Source: Spirochaetaceae bacterium (GTDB lineage: Bacteria; Spirochaetota; Spirochaetia; Treponematales; Breznakiellaceae). From it: a stretch of 8,362 bases of DNA. The stretch lies in contig JAIRNN010000313.1 of NCBI GenBank assembly GCA_031257995.1, forward strand, positions 1 through 8,362. The letters are read 5' to 3'. The notes under the pieces are model-generated. The model was not told where the DNA came from. It saw only the letters and a program-made list of their open reading frames with translations, and did not search any database. A program made the position numbers and the translations under genes. Shown in pieces: positions 1-5,369 of the stretch (the stretch's first letter is position 1; each line of letters starts with the position of its first letter).

Positions 1-252
1 TATCCTATTTGGTGGTATGATTTGCCGATGCCTATCTACAGCTTTCTTGATGAATATAATTTTTCCGGGAAAACCATAATACCTTTTACTGTTCACGGGG
101 GCAGCCGCTTGTCCGGTACGGTGGAAAGAATTGTTCGGCTGGAACCGCGGGCTTCCGTTATTACAGATGGGCTTGCTATTTCCCGAAATGACGTTACACG
201 TTCCGAACGAGATGTCATCGCATGGCTCCGCCGTCTTGGGATGGTGAAATGA
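1..252 (+). CDS. Flavodoxin family protein, C-terminal part (5' end outside window)
   Basis: The frame is open from base 1, reading YPIWWYDLPMP before the first internal Met at 28, so the gene begins upstream and only about 83 C-terminal residues are visible. The YPIWW segment, the following FSGKTIIPFTVHGGS stretch and the closing DVIAWLRRLG helix are typical of the second half of a flavodoxin: the loop near the flavin ring, a core beta strand with a Gly/Ser-rich turn, and the last helix. Members bind FMN and carry electrons between cytoplasmic redox enzymes, or act as FMN-dependent quinone/NADPH oxidoreductases. The partner cannot be told from this fragment. The stop (TGA, 250-252) overlaps the ATG of the next ORF in an ATGA arrangement, which suggests translational coupling. 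The family call is from recognition of motifs; no search was run. Confidence 0.85.
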   Translation, partial: YPIWWYDLPMPIYSFLDEYNFSGKTIIPFTVHGGSRLSGTVERIVRLEPRASVITDGLAISRNDVTRSERDVIAWLRRLGMVK

Positions 253-374
253 AAAAAACCGCGATACTTATGATCGCCTTGACGCTGATCCCTTTCGCCG
301 CCTGTGCCCAAAATGGGGCGGGAACAAGGCTCGCGCCAAACGCGCACCTCGCAACGCCGCCGGAGGAAGCATAG
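249..374 (+). CDS. Short lipoprotein ORF, probably a truncated gene
   Basis: A 41-codon ORF starts inside the flavodoxin stop codon (ATGA). It begins with MKKTAILMIALTLIPFAACA: a basic N-terminus, a hydrophobic core and a lipobox-like FAAC, with Cys19 as the predicted lipidated residue. The mature part would be only about 23 residues, Ala/Pro-rich and without an obvious fold. The signal peptide is convincing, but the product is far shorter than usual for a lipoprotein. After the TAG the same frame stays open for another 14 codons to a TAG at 417-419. The simplest view is the 5' remnant of a longer lipoprotein gene cut off by rearrangement where the repeat-rich intergenic DNA begins. A genuine tiny lipoprotein is the alternative. 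Confidence 0.5.
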   Translation: MKKTAILMIALTLIPFAACAQNGAGTRLAPNAHLATPPEEA

Positions 375-597
375 CCGCCCGCAGACAGCGGCACTCCGGC
401 CCACCGACACAGTAAATAGTACCGTGAGCACCCCCGCCGTCTTTGTTGCTTAAGATGTTGACAGTGGAAGACTTCCCCCTCCGGGGAATTGATAATTGAA
501 AATGATCTAATTTTGAAAGCTGCGTGTTCTATTGCCATAATTTTCCATTATCCGCTTCCCATTTTCAATGCCCCATAGGGGCACCCCCGCATAACTC
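375..597. other. Intergenic region with short dispersed repeats
   Basis: No credible gene is visible. It holds a small hairpin (TTCCCC/GGGGAA, 473-488). It also holds the 15-mer GATAATTGAAAATGA at 491-505, found identically at 6160-6174, and its partial inverse CATTTTCAAT at 560-569. A second hairpin, TGCCCC-ATA-GGGGCA at 569-583, lies just beyond the 3' end of the minus-strand tRNA. That hairpin could help end or process the tRNA transcript, but no T-run follows it on that strand. Confidence 0.5.
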
Positions 598-671
598 TGC
601 GAGATACACGATTCGAACGTGCCACCTTCGCCTCCGGAGGGCGACGCTCTATCCAAATGAGCTAATCTCGC
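598..671 (-). tRNA. tRNA-Arg (anticodon CCG)
   Basis: Read on the minus strand from 671 to 598, all 74 bases fold as a cloverleaf. The acceptor stem GCGAGAT/ATCTCGC has 7 perfect pairs, followed by TA, the D stem GCTC/GAGC with GG in its loop, and the anticodon stem TCGCC/GGCGA. The anticodon loop CTCCGGA gives anticodon CCG. A 5-base variable region AGGTG and the T arm GCACG-TTCGAAT-CGTGT (one G-T pair) follow, with discriminator A. It reads the Arg codon CGG. An A follows GG in the D loop, matching the A20 identity element of bacterial tRNA-Arg. CCA is not encoded (GAG follows), so it must be added after transcription. The gene is divergent from tsaB, and its promoter reaches into the tsaB coding sequence. 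Confidence 0.93.
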
Positions 672-676
672 GACTG

Positions 677-685
677 TGGTATACT
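677..685 (+). promoter_or_regulatory. Extended -10 promoter of tsaB
   Basis: TGGTATACT fits the extended -10 pattern TGnTATAAT with one mismatch. The next six bases, AGCACG, run straight into the ATG at 692, so transcription would start at or next to the A of the start codon. There is no good -35 at the usual distance, as is common for extended -10 promoters. There is also no Shine-Dalgarno sequence before the ATG, which fits a leaderless mRNA. Confidence 0.5.
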
Positions 686-709
686 AGCACGATGAATATT
701 TTTTGTCTA
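681..709 (-). promoter_or_regulatory. Sigma-70-type promoter of the tRNA-Arg gene
   Basis: On the minus strand, TAGACA (709-704) is separated by exactly 17 bases from TAGTAT (686-681). Each box differs from consensus at one or two positions. Transcription would start near 674, giving a leader of only a few bases before the tRNA 5' end at 671. The -35 box lies inside the tsaB reading frame, and the -10 box overlaps the tsaB -10 box on the other strand. Confidence 0.6.
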
Positions 710-1390
710 GATACGTTTGGGGCGGTGCTGTCGGCGGCGGTACAGTGTGAGGGGGGCGTTTTCTCGCTGGAGGTGGATGCGGGAGGGAAACATTCCGGAC
801 TGCTTTTGCCGGTGATGGACAATCTGTTGAAAACCGCCGGGGTAAGGCCCGCCGATATTGACGTTGCGGCGTGTATGCGGGGGCCGGGATCGTTTACGGG
901 TATCCGTGTCGGGTTTGCGGCGGTTAAGGGGATCGCGGCGGCATGCGGGGCGAAGGCGGTGTCTATCCCTACGCTGGACTGTATGGCCCTGCCGTTTATG
1001 GACGACGAGGTGGACGAGACGACAAACGAAAAGGCGGTGGTTCCGGTCATTGACAGTAAGCGGCAACAGTTTTATACTGCCGTGTATCGTGGCAGAGAGC
1101 GGGTAACGGATTATCTTGACGTGAGAGCGGATGCTCTTGTTTCGGTGTTACGCGGCGGCAACGGAGAAGAGATTCTGTTCACCGGGCCGGATGCGGGAAA
1201 CATGCGCGGGGCCTTGTCCGGCTTGCTGACGGGGAAGCGTCTTTCTGCGGACCCGTATTTTTCGTGGGGACAGGCACGGAATATGTTGCGCTTTTTAGCA
1301 AAAAGTGATAGAATAAAATGGGATGGGGAGCTTTCCGTTCCACTCTACATCAGAAAAAGTGACGCTGAGGAAAAATGGCAGAAGTTGTAG
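692..1390 (+). CDS. tsaB: TsaB, tRNA threonylcarbamoyladenosine biosynthesis subunit
   Basis: This 232-residue protein has the size of TsaB (YeaZ), the ASKHA-fold partner that dimerises with TsaD and, with TsaE, transfers threonylcarbamoyl to A37 of ANN-decoding tRNAs in the cytoplasm. Visible hallmarks are the N-terminal strand NIFCLDTFG (residues 2-10), HSGLLLPVMDNLL (34-46), the signature GPGSFTGIRVG (64-74) and a DSKRQQFYTAVY strand (121-132) matching the usual DARRGEVY element. The C-terminal PLYIRKSDAE (217-226) matches the PxYLR end of the family. The frame is open back to an ATG at 524, but that would run through the tRNA gene antisense. The ATG at 692 starts the family's conserved N-terminus exactly. 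No Shine-Dalgarno sequence precedes it and the -10 box ends six bases upstream, so leaderless translation is likely. HD-GYP follows after 8 bases, or overlaps by 16. Confidence 0.92.
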   Translation: MNIFCLDTFGAVLSAAVQCEGGVFSLEVDAGGKHSGLLLPVMDNLLKTAGVRPADIDVAACMRGPGSFTGIRVGFAAVKGIAAACGAKAVSIPTLDCMALPFMDDEVDETTNEKAVVPVIDSKRQQFYTAVYRGRERVTDYLDVRADALVSVLRGGNGEEILFTGPDAGNMRGALSGLLTGKRLSADPYFSWGQARNMLRFLAKSDRIKWDGELSVPLYIRKSDAEEKWQKL

Positions 1391-1398
1391 GAGCCGAT

Positions 1399-2589
1399 AT
1401 GCCCAAAAGACAGGAACCGGAGACAGTTGAAGATGTTGAATCGATTGAATCACTCGGGGAGATTGAGGAAAGCGGGGAGGTGGGGGAACTTGAACCGCTC
1501 GAAGAAGCCGAATTGCTGGAAGCGGAATCGAGCGAGGTGGAAATGGAAGACATGTCTCCCGATTCCACCAATTCGGCCGCTGACAAGGACGCATGGGTGG
1601 CCTCCGTTCAGGAGAACTTTCCTTCGTCAAAGAAAATATTCTCTACCTGTGTTTTTCCTGTCCTCATGATAACGCCGGAGTTTAAGATTACGTTTGCGAA
1701 TAACGCCTGCAAGCATCTTTTTCGCGCCATACCGAAAATTGAGGGCAACCAGTTTATCAACGTGTTCGGCAATTGTTTCAAGATAGACGACATAAAAAGT
1801 ATCCGCGAAGTCATCCTCAAGGGAACGAACAGTTATTCGTGGAAGGGCAAGGCGTACATCAAAAGCCGGGACCGGACGACCGTCGAGACCCGCGTCTATA
1901 TCTTTCCAACGAGTCTTGACAATCATGCCCCGGTCGAATTCGGGGTGATGTTTGACGATGTGACGGAAGAGATGAGGCAGCTTCTCCGGGGCGTGTTCAT
2001 GAGTTTGCTGGAGGCTTCCAAGCTCAAGGACAACGACACGGGTAAGCACATCGTCCGGGTCAACTACTATTCGGAGACATTGGCCCGCGCGTTGAAGAAC
2101 CGGCCCGGTTACGATGTTGTTGACGCGGACTTCATCGACAACATCGGCTTTCTCGCGGCGATGCACGATGTCGGCAAGATCGGTACGCCGGACGACATCT
2201 TGAACAAGGAGGGGCCGCTCTCGGATTTCGAGTGGAGCGTGATGAAGGAGCATACCATCAACGGCGCGTTCATCCTGTCAACCTATCCGAACCCGATGGC
2301 GCGGGAGATTGCCATCGCGCACCATGAAAAATGGGACGGCAAAGGCTATCCCTATCAACTGAGCGGTGAAACGATTCCCCTTTCGGCGCGTATTGTCGCG
2401 ATTGCCGATGTGTACGACGCGCTCCGCATGAAACGCAGTTACAAGCCGCCGTACACGCACGAGGTAGCGATGAAAAAGATCCTTGAATCCAAAGGCACCC
2501 ACTTCGATCCCGATTTGATAGACATCATGCTGACGGTCACCGACACATTCGGCGAGTTGTATGAGAAATATACCGATGATTCCGCATAG
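1399..2589 (+). CDS. PAS-like/HD-GYP domain protein, predicted cyclic-di-GMP phosphodiesterase
   Basis: 396 residues from the ATG at 1399, chosen for its TAGGAG five bases upstream. An in-frame ATG at 1375 (GAGG four bases upstream, overlapping tsaB) would add eight residues. The first 52 residues are strikingly acidic (19 Glu, 2 Asp). Residues ~80-190 look like a PAS sensor domain (VLMITPEFKITFANNACKHLF, then a strand-rich part ending FGVMFDDVTEE). From ~195 to the end is a full HD-GYP domain: DNDTGKHIVRV, the metal-binding HD of MHDVGKIGTPDDIL (His256-Asp257), MKEHTINGAFIL, HHEKWDGKGYP with the GYP intact (316-318), IPLSARIVAIADVYDAL and HFDPDLID. Such enzymes hydrolyse cyclic-di-GMP to pGpG or GMP. 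No signal peptide or membrane segment is seen, so a cytoplasmic protein is expected. All metal ligands visible by eye are present, which argues for an active enzyme. The PAS ligand is unknown. Confidence 0.88.
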   Translation: MPKRQEPETVEDVESIESLGEIEESGEVGELEPLEEAELLEAESSEVEMEDMSPDSTNSAADKDAWVASVQENFPSSKKIFSTCVFPVLMITPEFKITFANNACKHLFRAIPKIEGNQFINVFGNCFKIDDIKSIREVILKGTNSYSWKGKAYIKSRDRTTVETRVYIFPTSLDNHAPVEFGVMFDDVTEEMRQLLRGVFMSLLEASKLKDNDTGKHIVRVNYYSETLARALKNRPGYDVVDADFIDNIGFLAAMHDVGKIGTPDDILNKEGPLSDFEWSVMKEHTINGAFILSTYPNPMAREIAIAHHEKWDGKGYPYQLSGETIPLSARIVAIADVYDALRMKRSYKPPYTHEVAMKKILESKGTHFDPDLIDIMLTVTDTFGELYEKYTDDSA

Positions 2590-2660
2590 CAGAATCAGTA
2601 AAGGGGTTCCTGCTAATGGGGGAAGTCTCCCCCTCGCTCCAGCCCGCTCTCCGGTCGATA

Positions 2661-2695
2661 TGGACGCGCCTACGGCTATGCCTAAGGCGCGTCCA
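2661..2695. repeat. Inverted repeat, 11-bp perfect stem
   Basis: TGGACGCGCCT at 2661-2671 pairs perfectly with AGGCGCGTCCA at 2685-2695. The 13-base interior can form a further GGC/GCC mini-stem. It lies between the shared boxes of the mosaic repeat. Confidence 0.7.
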
Positions 2696-2714
2696 CACCT
2701 CCCTCCGTCCAGCA

Positions 2715-2748
2715 CAAACCCACAGGGGACTTGTCCCTTGTGGGTTTG
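2715..2748. repeat. 34-base near-perfect palindrome
   Basis: CAAACCCACA at 2715-2724 pairs with TGTGGGTTTG at 2739-2748. The inner GGGGAC and GTCCCT also pair, with one G-T. It would form a strong cruciform or RNA hairpin. There is no T-tract on either side, so it is not a standard intrinsic terminator. Confidence 0.7.
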
Positions 2749-2868
2749 CGCCGTCATCCGCTACCCCCTCTACGGGGGCACTGCCCCCGAAGGCATCATG
2801 GATGCCCCGCCCCCGATCCAAGCGGCGGTTTCTCCACCGGAGGGACAGCCACAAGGGGAATGTCGAAA

Positions 2869-4005
2869 ATGACCGCGAAAATGATTGAAGAAGCGGTGGC
2901 GAAACATTTCAAAACGGCGGTTGGCCTGTCCCGCGATCTTGCCGCCCACCCTGAAATTTCCCACCAAGAGTTTGAATCAAGCCGGAAGATCGCCGCGATT
3001 CTCGAAGAGGCGGGGTTTGCGGTGGAGTACCCGTTTCAGGGATACCCGACGGCGTTCCGGGCAACCCGCGCAAACGGCGAGGGCCGGGCGGCGGCTTTCC
3101 TCGTTGAGTATGACGCGCTTCCCGGTATCGGCCATGCTTGCGGACACAATCTGCACGGGGCGCTTTCCGTACTCGCCGGTCTTGCGATGATGGAGCTGCG
3201 AAACGAGTTTCGGGGGACGATCTCCCTCGTCGGTACGCCGGGTGAGGAACAGGCGGGCGCAAAGATCGGGATGGCGGCAGCGGGCGTATTCGACGGGCTC
3301 TCCCTCGCGGCGATGATGCACTGTGTCGGCGGCGGATCGTGTCAGAGCAACATGGCGGCGTTGGGATTCCGGCAGTTTGACCTCTTTTTCGCGGGCAGGG
3401 CGGCCCACGCTGTCGCGGCCCCTTGGGAAGGAGCGTCCGCCCTCGCTTGCGCCCGGAAGTTTATCGATCTGGTCGATGCCCGCCGCGAATGTTTTACCCA
3501 GGATATCCACTTCAACGCGGTGTTCAAGGACGGCGGAGCGGCCCCGAACATTATCCCCGCGACGGCCTCGCTCAGGTTTGACATCCGCGCTGATTCTGAT
3601 GAAAAACTGGACGTGATGGAACGCCTTGCGCGTAAGTGCATAGACGGCGCGGCCCTAGCGATGGACTGCACGGCGCGATTGGTTCAGGCGGGCGGCGAAT
3701 ATGCGGCGATGAAGCGATTGCCGGAGTGGGAAGAGAAGGCGGCCCGCGCATTGCGCGAGCGGGGCTTCAAAGTCGCGCCCGTTTCCCCGCCGCTTGGCTC
3801 CACCGACATGGGAAACGTGAGCCGGCGTTGCCCAGCCATCCAGCCCCTGCTCGCCGTAACCGACAAGCCTATCCCGTGGCATACCCCCGAATTTGCCGCC
3901 GCCTGCCTCACCCCGGAAGCCGAAGACGCGATGCGGCGCGGCGCGGAAGTTCTCGTCGAAATAGCCATTGACGCGCTTGATTCCCCTGTAAAAATAATTT
4001 TTTAA
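2869..4005 (+). CDS. M20 family metallopeptidase / amidohydrolase
   Basis: 378 residues, typical for the M20D / PM20D2-like branch, which hydrolyses peptide or amide bonds of small substrates such as dipeptides, N-acyl amino acids or aminobenzoyl-glutamate; the substrate cannot be read from sequence. Motifs: LAAHPEISHQEFES (24-37), VEYDALPGIGHACGHNLHG (79-97) with metal ligands Cys91 and His93, GTPGEEQAGAKIGM (122-135) with the catalytic/ligand Glu pair 126-127, MMHCVGG (His151), the dimerisation-domain GRAAHAVAAPWEGASA (177-191), and IPWHTPEF (His338, the last ligand). All expected ligands are present and no signal peptide is seen, so it is probably an active cytoplasmic enzyme. ATG 2869 was chosen for an AAGGGG ten bases upstream; ATG 2860 (three residues longer) is possible but sits almost on that site. 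The frame stays open to 2731, but only through repeat DNA. The barrel gene follows 13 bases after the stop. The last ~100 bp belong to a unit duplicated downstream. Confidence 0.9.
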   Translation: MTAKMIEEAVAKHFKTAVGLSRDLAAHPEISHQEFESSRKIAAILEEAGFAVEYPFQGYPTAFRATRANGEGRAAAFLVEYDALPGIGHACGHNLHGALSVLAGLAMMELRNEFRGTISLVGTPGEEQAGAKIGMAAAGVFDGLSLAAMMHCVGGGSCQSNMAALGFRQFDLFFAGRAAHAVAAPWEGASALACARKFIDLVDARRECFTQDIHFNAVFKDGGAAPNIIPATASLRFDIRADSDEKLDVMERLARKCIDGAALAMDCTARLVQAGGEYAAMKRLPEWEEKAARALRERGFKVAPVSPPLGSTDMGNVSRRCPAIQPLLAVTDKPIPWHTPEFAAACLTPEAEDAMRRGAEVLVEIAIDALDSPVKIIF

Positions 4006-4018
4006 GGAAGAAATATTT

Positions 4019-4633
4019 ATGAAAAAAGCGCTTTCCATTTTGACTGTTGCCGTTGTTCTTACGACAGCGGTTTGGACCCAGGATGTCGATTTCAGTGTGG
4101 GCGGGGGCGGTTTGCTGGTCAATGATTTTTCCGGCGGGGCCAAGAAAGGTGATGACATCATATCTTACCCTTATCTCGGCTTCGGTGGTTTCGTTTACCT
4201 TGACGCGACTTATGCGGAACTGTCGGTGGGATTCCTTGTTGGCAACGGTACGGTGATAAAGTCTAGCAATATCGTAAATAAGACACCGTGGACGTTATCG
4301 AGCATCAACATGGGGCTACTCGCAAAGTATCCCCTTGATCTCTCGGATGCGTTGATGCTTTTTCCTGCTCTGGGCATTGAGTACCAAATGTTCTTGTCTG
4401 CCAAACGTGACGGGACCGAGGTTGATGAACCCGATGATTTTAGCGCGTTTTGGATCAAGATCGGCGGCGGCATTGACTTTCACTTCACAAGAAATATCTA
4501 CGTTCGCGGCGAGGCGCTTTTCGGCATCCGCTTAGCCAACAAAGTGGAAAAAGACTTGGCCGATTCGATGAAGGGAGACACCCTTTTCGGACTTGGCCCG
4601 ACGGTCAAACTCGGGGCAGGCTACATGTTCTAA
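4019..4633 (+). CDS. Small outer-membrane beta-barrel protein (copy 1)
   Basis: 204 residues with an N-terminal signal peptide (MKKALSILTVAVVLTTAVW, probable cleavage near residue 20). The mature chain is rich in Gly and alternating aromatic/hydrophobic residues and ends in KLGAGYMF, a C-terminal Phe like the beta-signal read by the BAM machinery. The length suits an eight-stranded barrel of OmpX/OmpW size, in the outer membrane. Function is unknown: adhesin, small channel or structural protein are all possible. An AAGGAAG (4004-4010) eight bases before the ATG is a good ribosome-binding site. The gene starts 13 bases after the peptidase stop, so the two may be co-transcribed, and a strong terminator follows. 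It is roughly two-thirds identical by eye to the copy at 5370-6002. Differences cluster in four hydrophilic stretches that look like surface loops (about residues 40-48, 76-88, 130-140 and 181-192). Confidence 0.8.
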   Translation: MKKALSILTVAVVLTTAVWTQDVDFSVGGGGLLVNDFSGGAKKGDDIISYPYLGFGGFVYLDATYAELSVGFLVGNGTVIKSSNIVNKTPWTLSSINMGLLAKYPLDLSDALMLFPALGIEYQMFLSAKRDGTEVDEPDDFSAFWIKIGGGIDFHFTRNIYVRGEALFGIRLANKVEKDLADSMKGDTLFGLGPTVKLGAGYMF

Positions 4634-4653
4634 ACGGAACTAAAGCCCCGGCC

Positions 4654-4724
4654 AACATCCGGCAATGCCGCCGGATGTTGCGCCGTTCCCGAACAGCAAG
4701 TCTGGGGACGGCGTACCGTTTTTT
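4654..4724 (+). terminator. Double-hairpin intrinsic terminator after barrel copy 1
   Basis: First stem: AACATCCGGC (4654-4663) and GCCGGATGTT (4670-4679), 10 perfect pairs with a 6-base loop. Second stem: CGCCGTTCCC (4681-4690) and GGGGACGGCG (4704-4713), 10 pairs with one G-T, then TACCG and six T (4719-4724). The T-run directly after the second stem is standard for Rho-independent termination. The counterpart at 6019-6096 has the same plan. Confidence 0.85.
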
Positions 4725-4726
4725 AT

Positions 4727-4800
4727 CTCACCCCGAAGGCCGAAGACGCAGTGCGGCGCAGAGGTTCTCGTTGAAAATGGCCCTTGACGCGCTCAATCCC
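4727..4800 (+). pseudogene. Degraded copy of the peptidase gene 3' end
   Basis: This stretch matches 3907-3985 closely at the nucleotide level, for example CTCACCCCG, GCCGAAGACGC, TGCGGCGC, GTTCTCGT and TTGACGCGCT. It has a net five-base deletion after TGCGGCGC and a one-base insertion further on. The frame is broken (stop TGA at 4772-4774) and there is no start. It is a passenger of the tandem duplication. The match ends at CAATCCC (4794-4800), where unrelated DNA begins. Confidence 0.85.
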
Positions 4801-4855
4801 ATAACGGGTAAACCCTTACCTTGACCTTGTATGAGGCGGCTCAATTTTTGAGTAC

Positions 4856-4942
4856 AAAATTTTCGTTGTTCACAGAAATTTTCGTTTTTTTTTGAAAGAA
4901 AATCATAAAAAACGTAAAAACACTTGACAAAAATTTTCGGTT
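4856..4942 (+). repeat. Three direct AAATTTTCG repeats around the promoter
   Basis: AAATTTTCG occurs at 4857-4865, 4876-4884 and 4931-4939, the first two followed by TT and the third by GTT. The third lies between the -35 and -10 boxes of the insert promoter. Such spaced direct repeats could be binding sites for a regulator, but AT-rich DNA also gives such matches by chance. Confidence 0.4.
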
Positions 4943-4952
4943 GTGGTATAAA
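4924..4952 (+). promoter_or_regulatory. Strong sigma-70-type promoter in the insert
   Basis: TTGACA (4924-4929) is a perfect -35. After a 17-base spacer comes TATAAA (4947-4952), preceded by TGG, so the -10 is also of the extended type. Transcription should start near 4959. The predicted leader begins with a TCACAC/GTGTGA stem (4961-4966 with 4980-4985) and leads to AAGGAGG at 4998-5004. It is the best promoter in the window and could also feed the second barrel gene through a ~410-base leader. Confidence 0.8.
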
Positions 4953-5011
4953 TAGAATCATCACACGACTGTCAAAACGGTGTGAAATTTTTTTGCGAAG
5001 GAGGTTATGGT

Positions 5012-5125
5012 GTGAAAAAGCTGTTTTTTTTAGAAAATTGGTGTTTTAAAGATTTTAGTGAGAATCTATACCCCCCCCCCCGTCACCAGACGAGACTTAT
5101 TCAAACCGACTCTATAGCCGTATAA
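5012..5125 (+). CDS. 37-residue GTG-start ORF with in-frame poly-C tract
   Basis: The ORF starts at GTG (5012) seven bases after a perfect Shine-Dalgarno, AAGGAGG (4998-5004), and downstream of the strong promoter, so it should be expressed. The product begins MKKLFFLENWCFKDFSENLY, then PPP from the poly-C run, and stops at TAA (5123-5125). Nearer start codons lead nowhere: ATG 5007 reads Met-Val-stop and GTG 5010 hits a stop at once. The poly-C run spans 5071-5081 (11 C). With one more C the reading frame would continue to TGA at 5371-5373, giving about 120 residues and overlapping the start of the next barrel gene. It could be a leader peptide, a phase-variable gene in the off state, or the broken 5' end of a foreign gene. 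I do not recognise the sequence. Confidence 0.5.
   Translation: MKKLFFLENWCFKDFSENLYPPPRHQTRLIQTDSIAV
5071..5081 (+). repeat. Homopolymeric C tract (11 bases)
   Basis: Eleven consecutive C lie inside the 37-codon ORF, about 112 bases after the predicted transcription start. Long G/C homopolymers are known slipped-strand sites in treponemes and other bacteria. They are also places where sequencing length errors are common, so the true count may vary. Confidence 0.9.
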
Positions 5126-5369
5126 CCGCCGCCGGACGCGCCGAAAAAGACAAGCGCGGCAACAGTGCGGCATCTCTAGCCGTTTCTTTCCCATACAACA
5201 TAACCGCCGTATTTTTGAGCGTCAAGCATTGGCAAAATCTCCAACGATTTTGTCCAGCTTCGCTTTCCGGCGGGGCATTCGTTTTTTCTATGCAACACGT
5301 TTCCGGTTGCTTTCCTCACGACTTTGCGGGGGATTCCCCTGTAAAAATATTTTTTAGGAGGGAATACTT

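Larger units (their letters stand above)
2590..2868. repeat. Hairpin-rich mosaic intergenic repeat
   Basis: This 279-base gap is almost entirely inverted repeats: GGGGGA/TCCCCC (2618-2633), an 11-bp stem (2661-2695), a near-perfect palindrome (2715-2748), GGGGGCA-C-TGCCCCC (2775-2789) and GGCATC-ATG-GATGCC. The box TCTCCCCCTCGCTCCAG (2626-2642) recurs with one extra T at 8157-8174. A second box, CGCTACCCCCTC, recurs near 8208. Between the shared boxes the DNA differs, so the element looks modular. Frames open on both strands here are by-products of the stop-poor, GC-rich repeats. No T-run follows any stem, so efficient intrinsic termination of the upstream operon is not evident. Confidence 0.65.
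4801..5331. mobile_element. Inserted DNA of unknown type splitting the second duplication unit
   Basis: The 531 bases lie between AATCCC (4795-4800) and GATTCCCC (5332-5339), which are contiguous in unit 1 (3979-3986). The insert differs in composition: 4840-5070 is very AT-rich, while 5130-5331 resembles local coding DNA. It carries a strong promoter, a hairpin-flanked leader, a perfect Shine-Dalgarno, a 37-codon ORF and a poly-C run. No transposase, terminal inverted repeat or clean target duplication is visible; AATCCC/GATTCCC at the edges is only suggestive. It could be a small non-autonomous element, a foreign gene fragment, or a sequence lost from unit 1. Confidence 0.5.

Noticed and set aside
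524..691. Upstream extension of tsaB to an ATG at 524
   Set aside because: It would translate through the tRNA-Arg gene and repeat DNA. TsaB homology starts exactly at 692.
598..1390. Functional link between tRNA-Arg(CCG) and neighbouring tsaB
   Set aside because: t6A is made on tRNAs reading ANN codons (U36). This tRNA has G36 and is not a substrate, so the proximity is probably chance.
2618..2789. Hairpins after the HD-GYP gene as Rho-independent terminators
   Set aside because: The stems are strong but none is followed by a T-run on the plus strand.
2731..2868. Upstream extension of the M20 peptidase to 2731
   Set aside because: The extra residues are Arg/Pro-rich translation of hairpin repeats. 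The conserved M20 N-terminus fits a start at 2869 or 2860.
4801..5331. Insert as a classical insertion sequence
   Set aside because: No transposase frame, no terminal inverted repeats, and only an imperfect edge similarity (AATCCC/GATTCCC).
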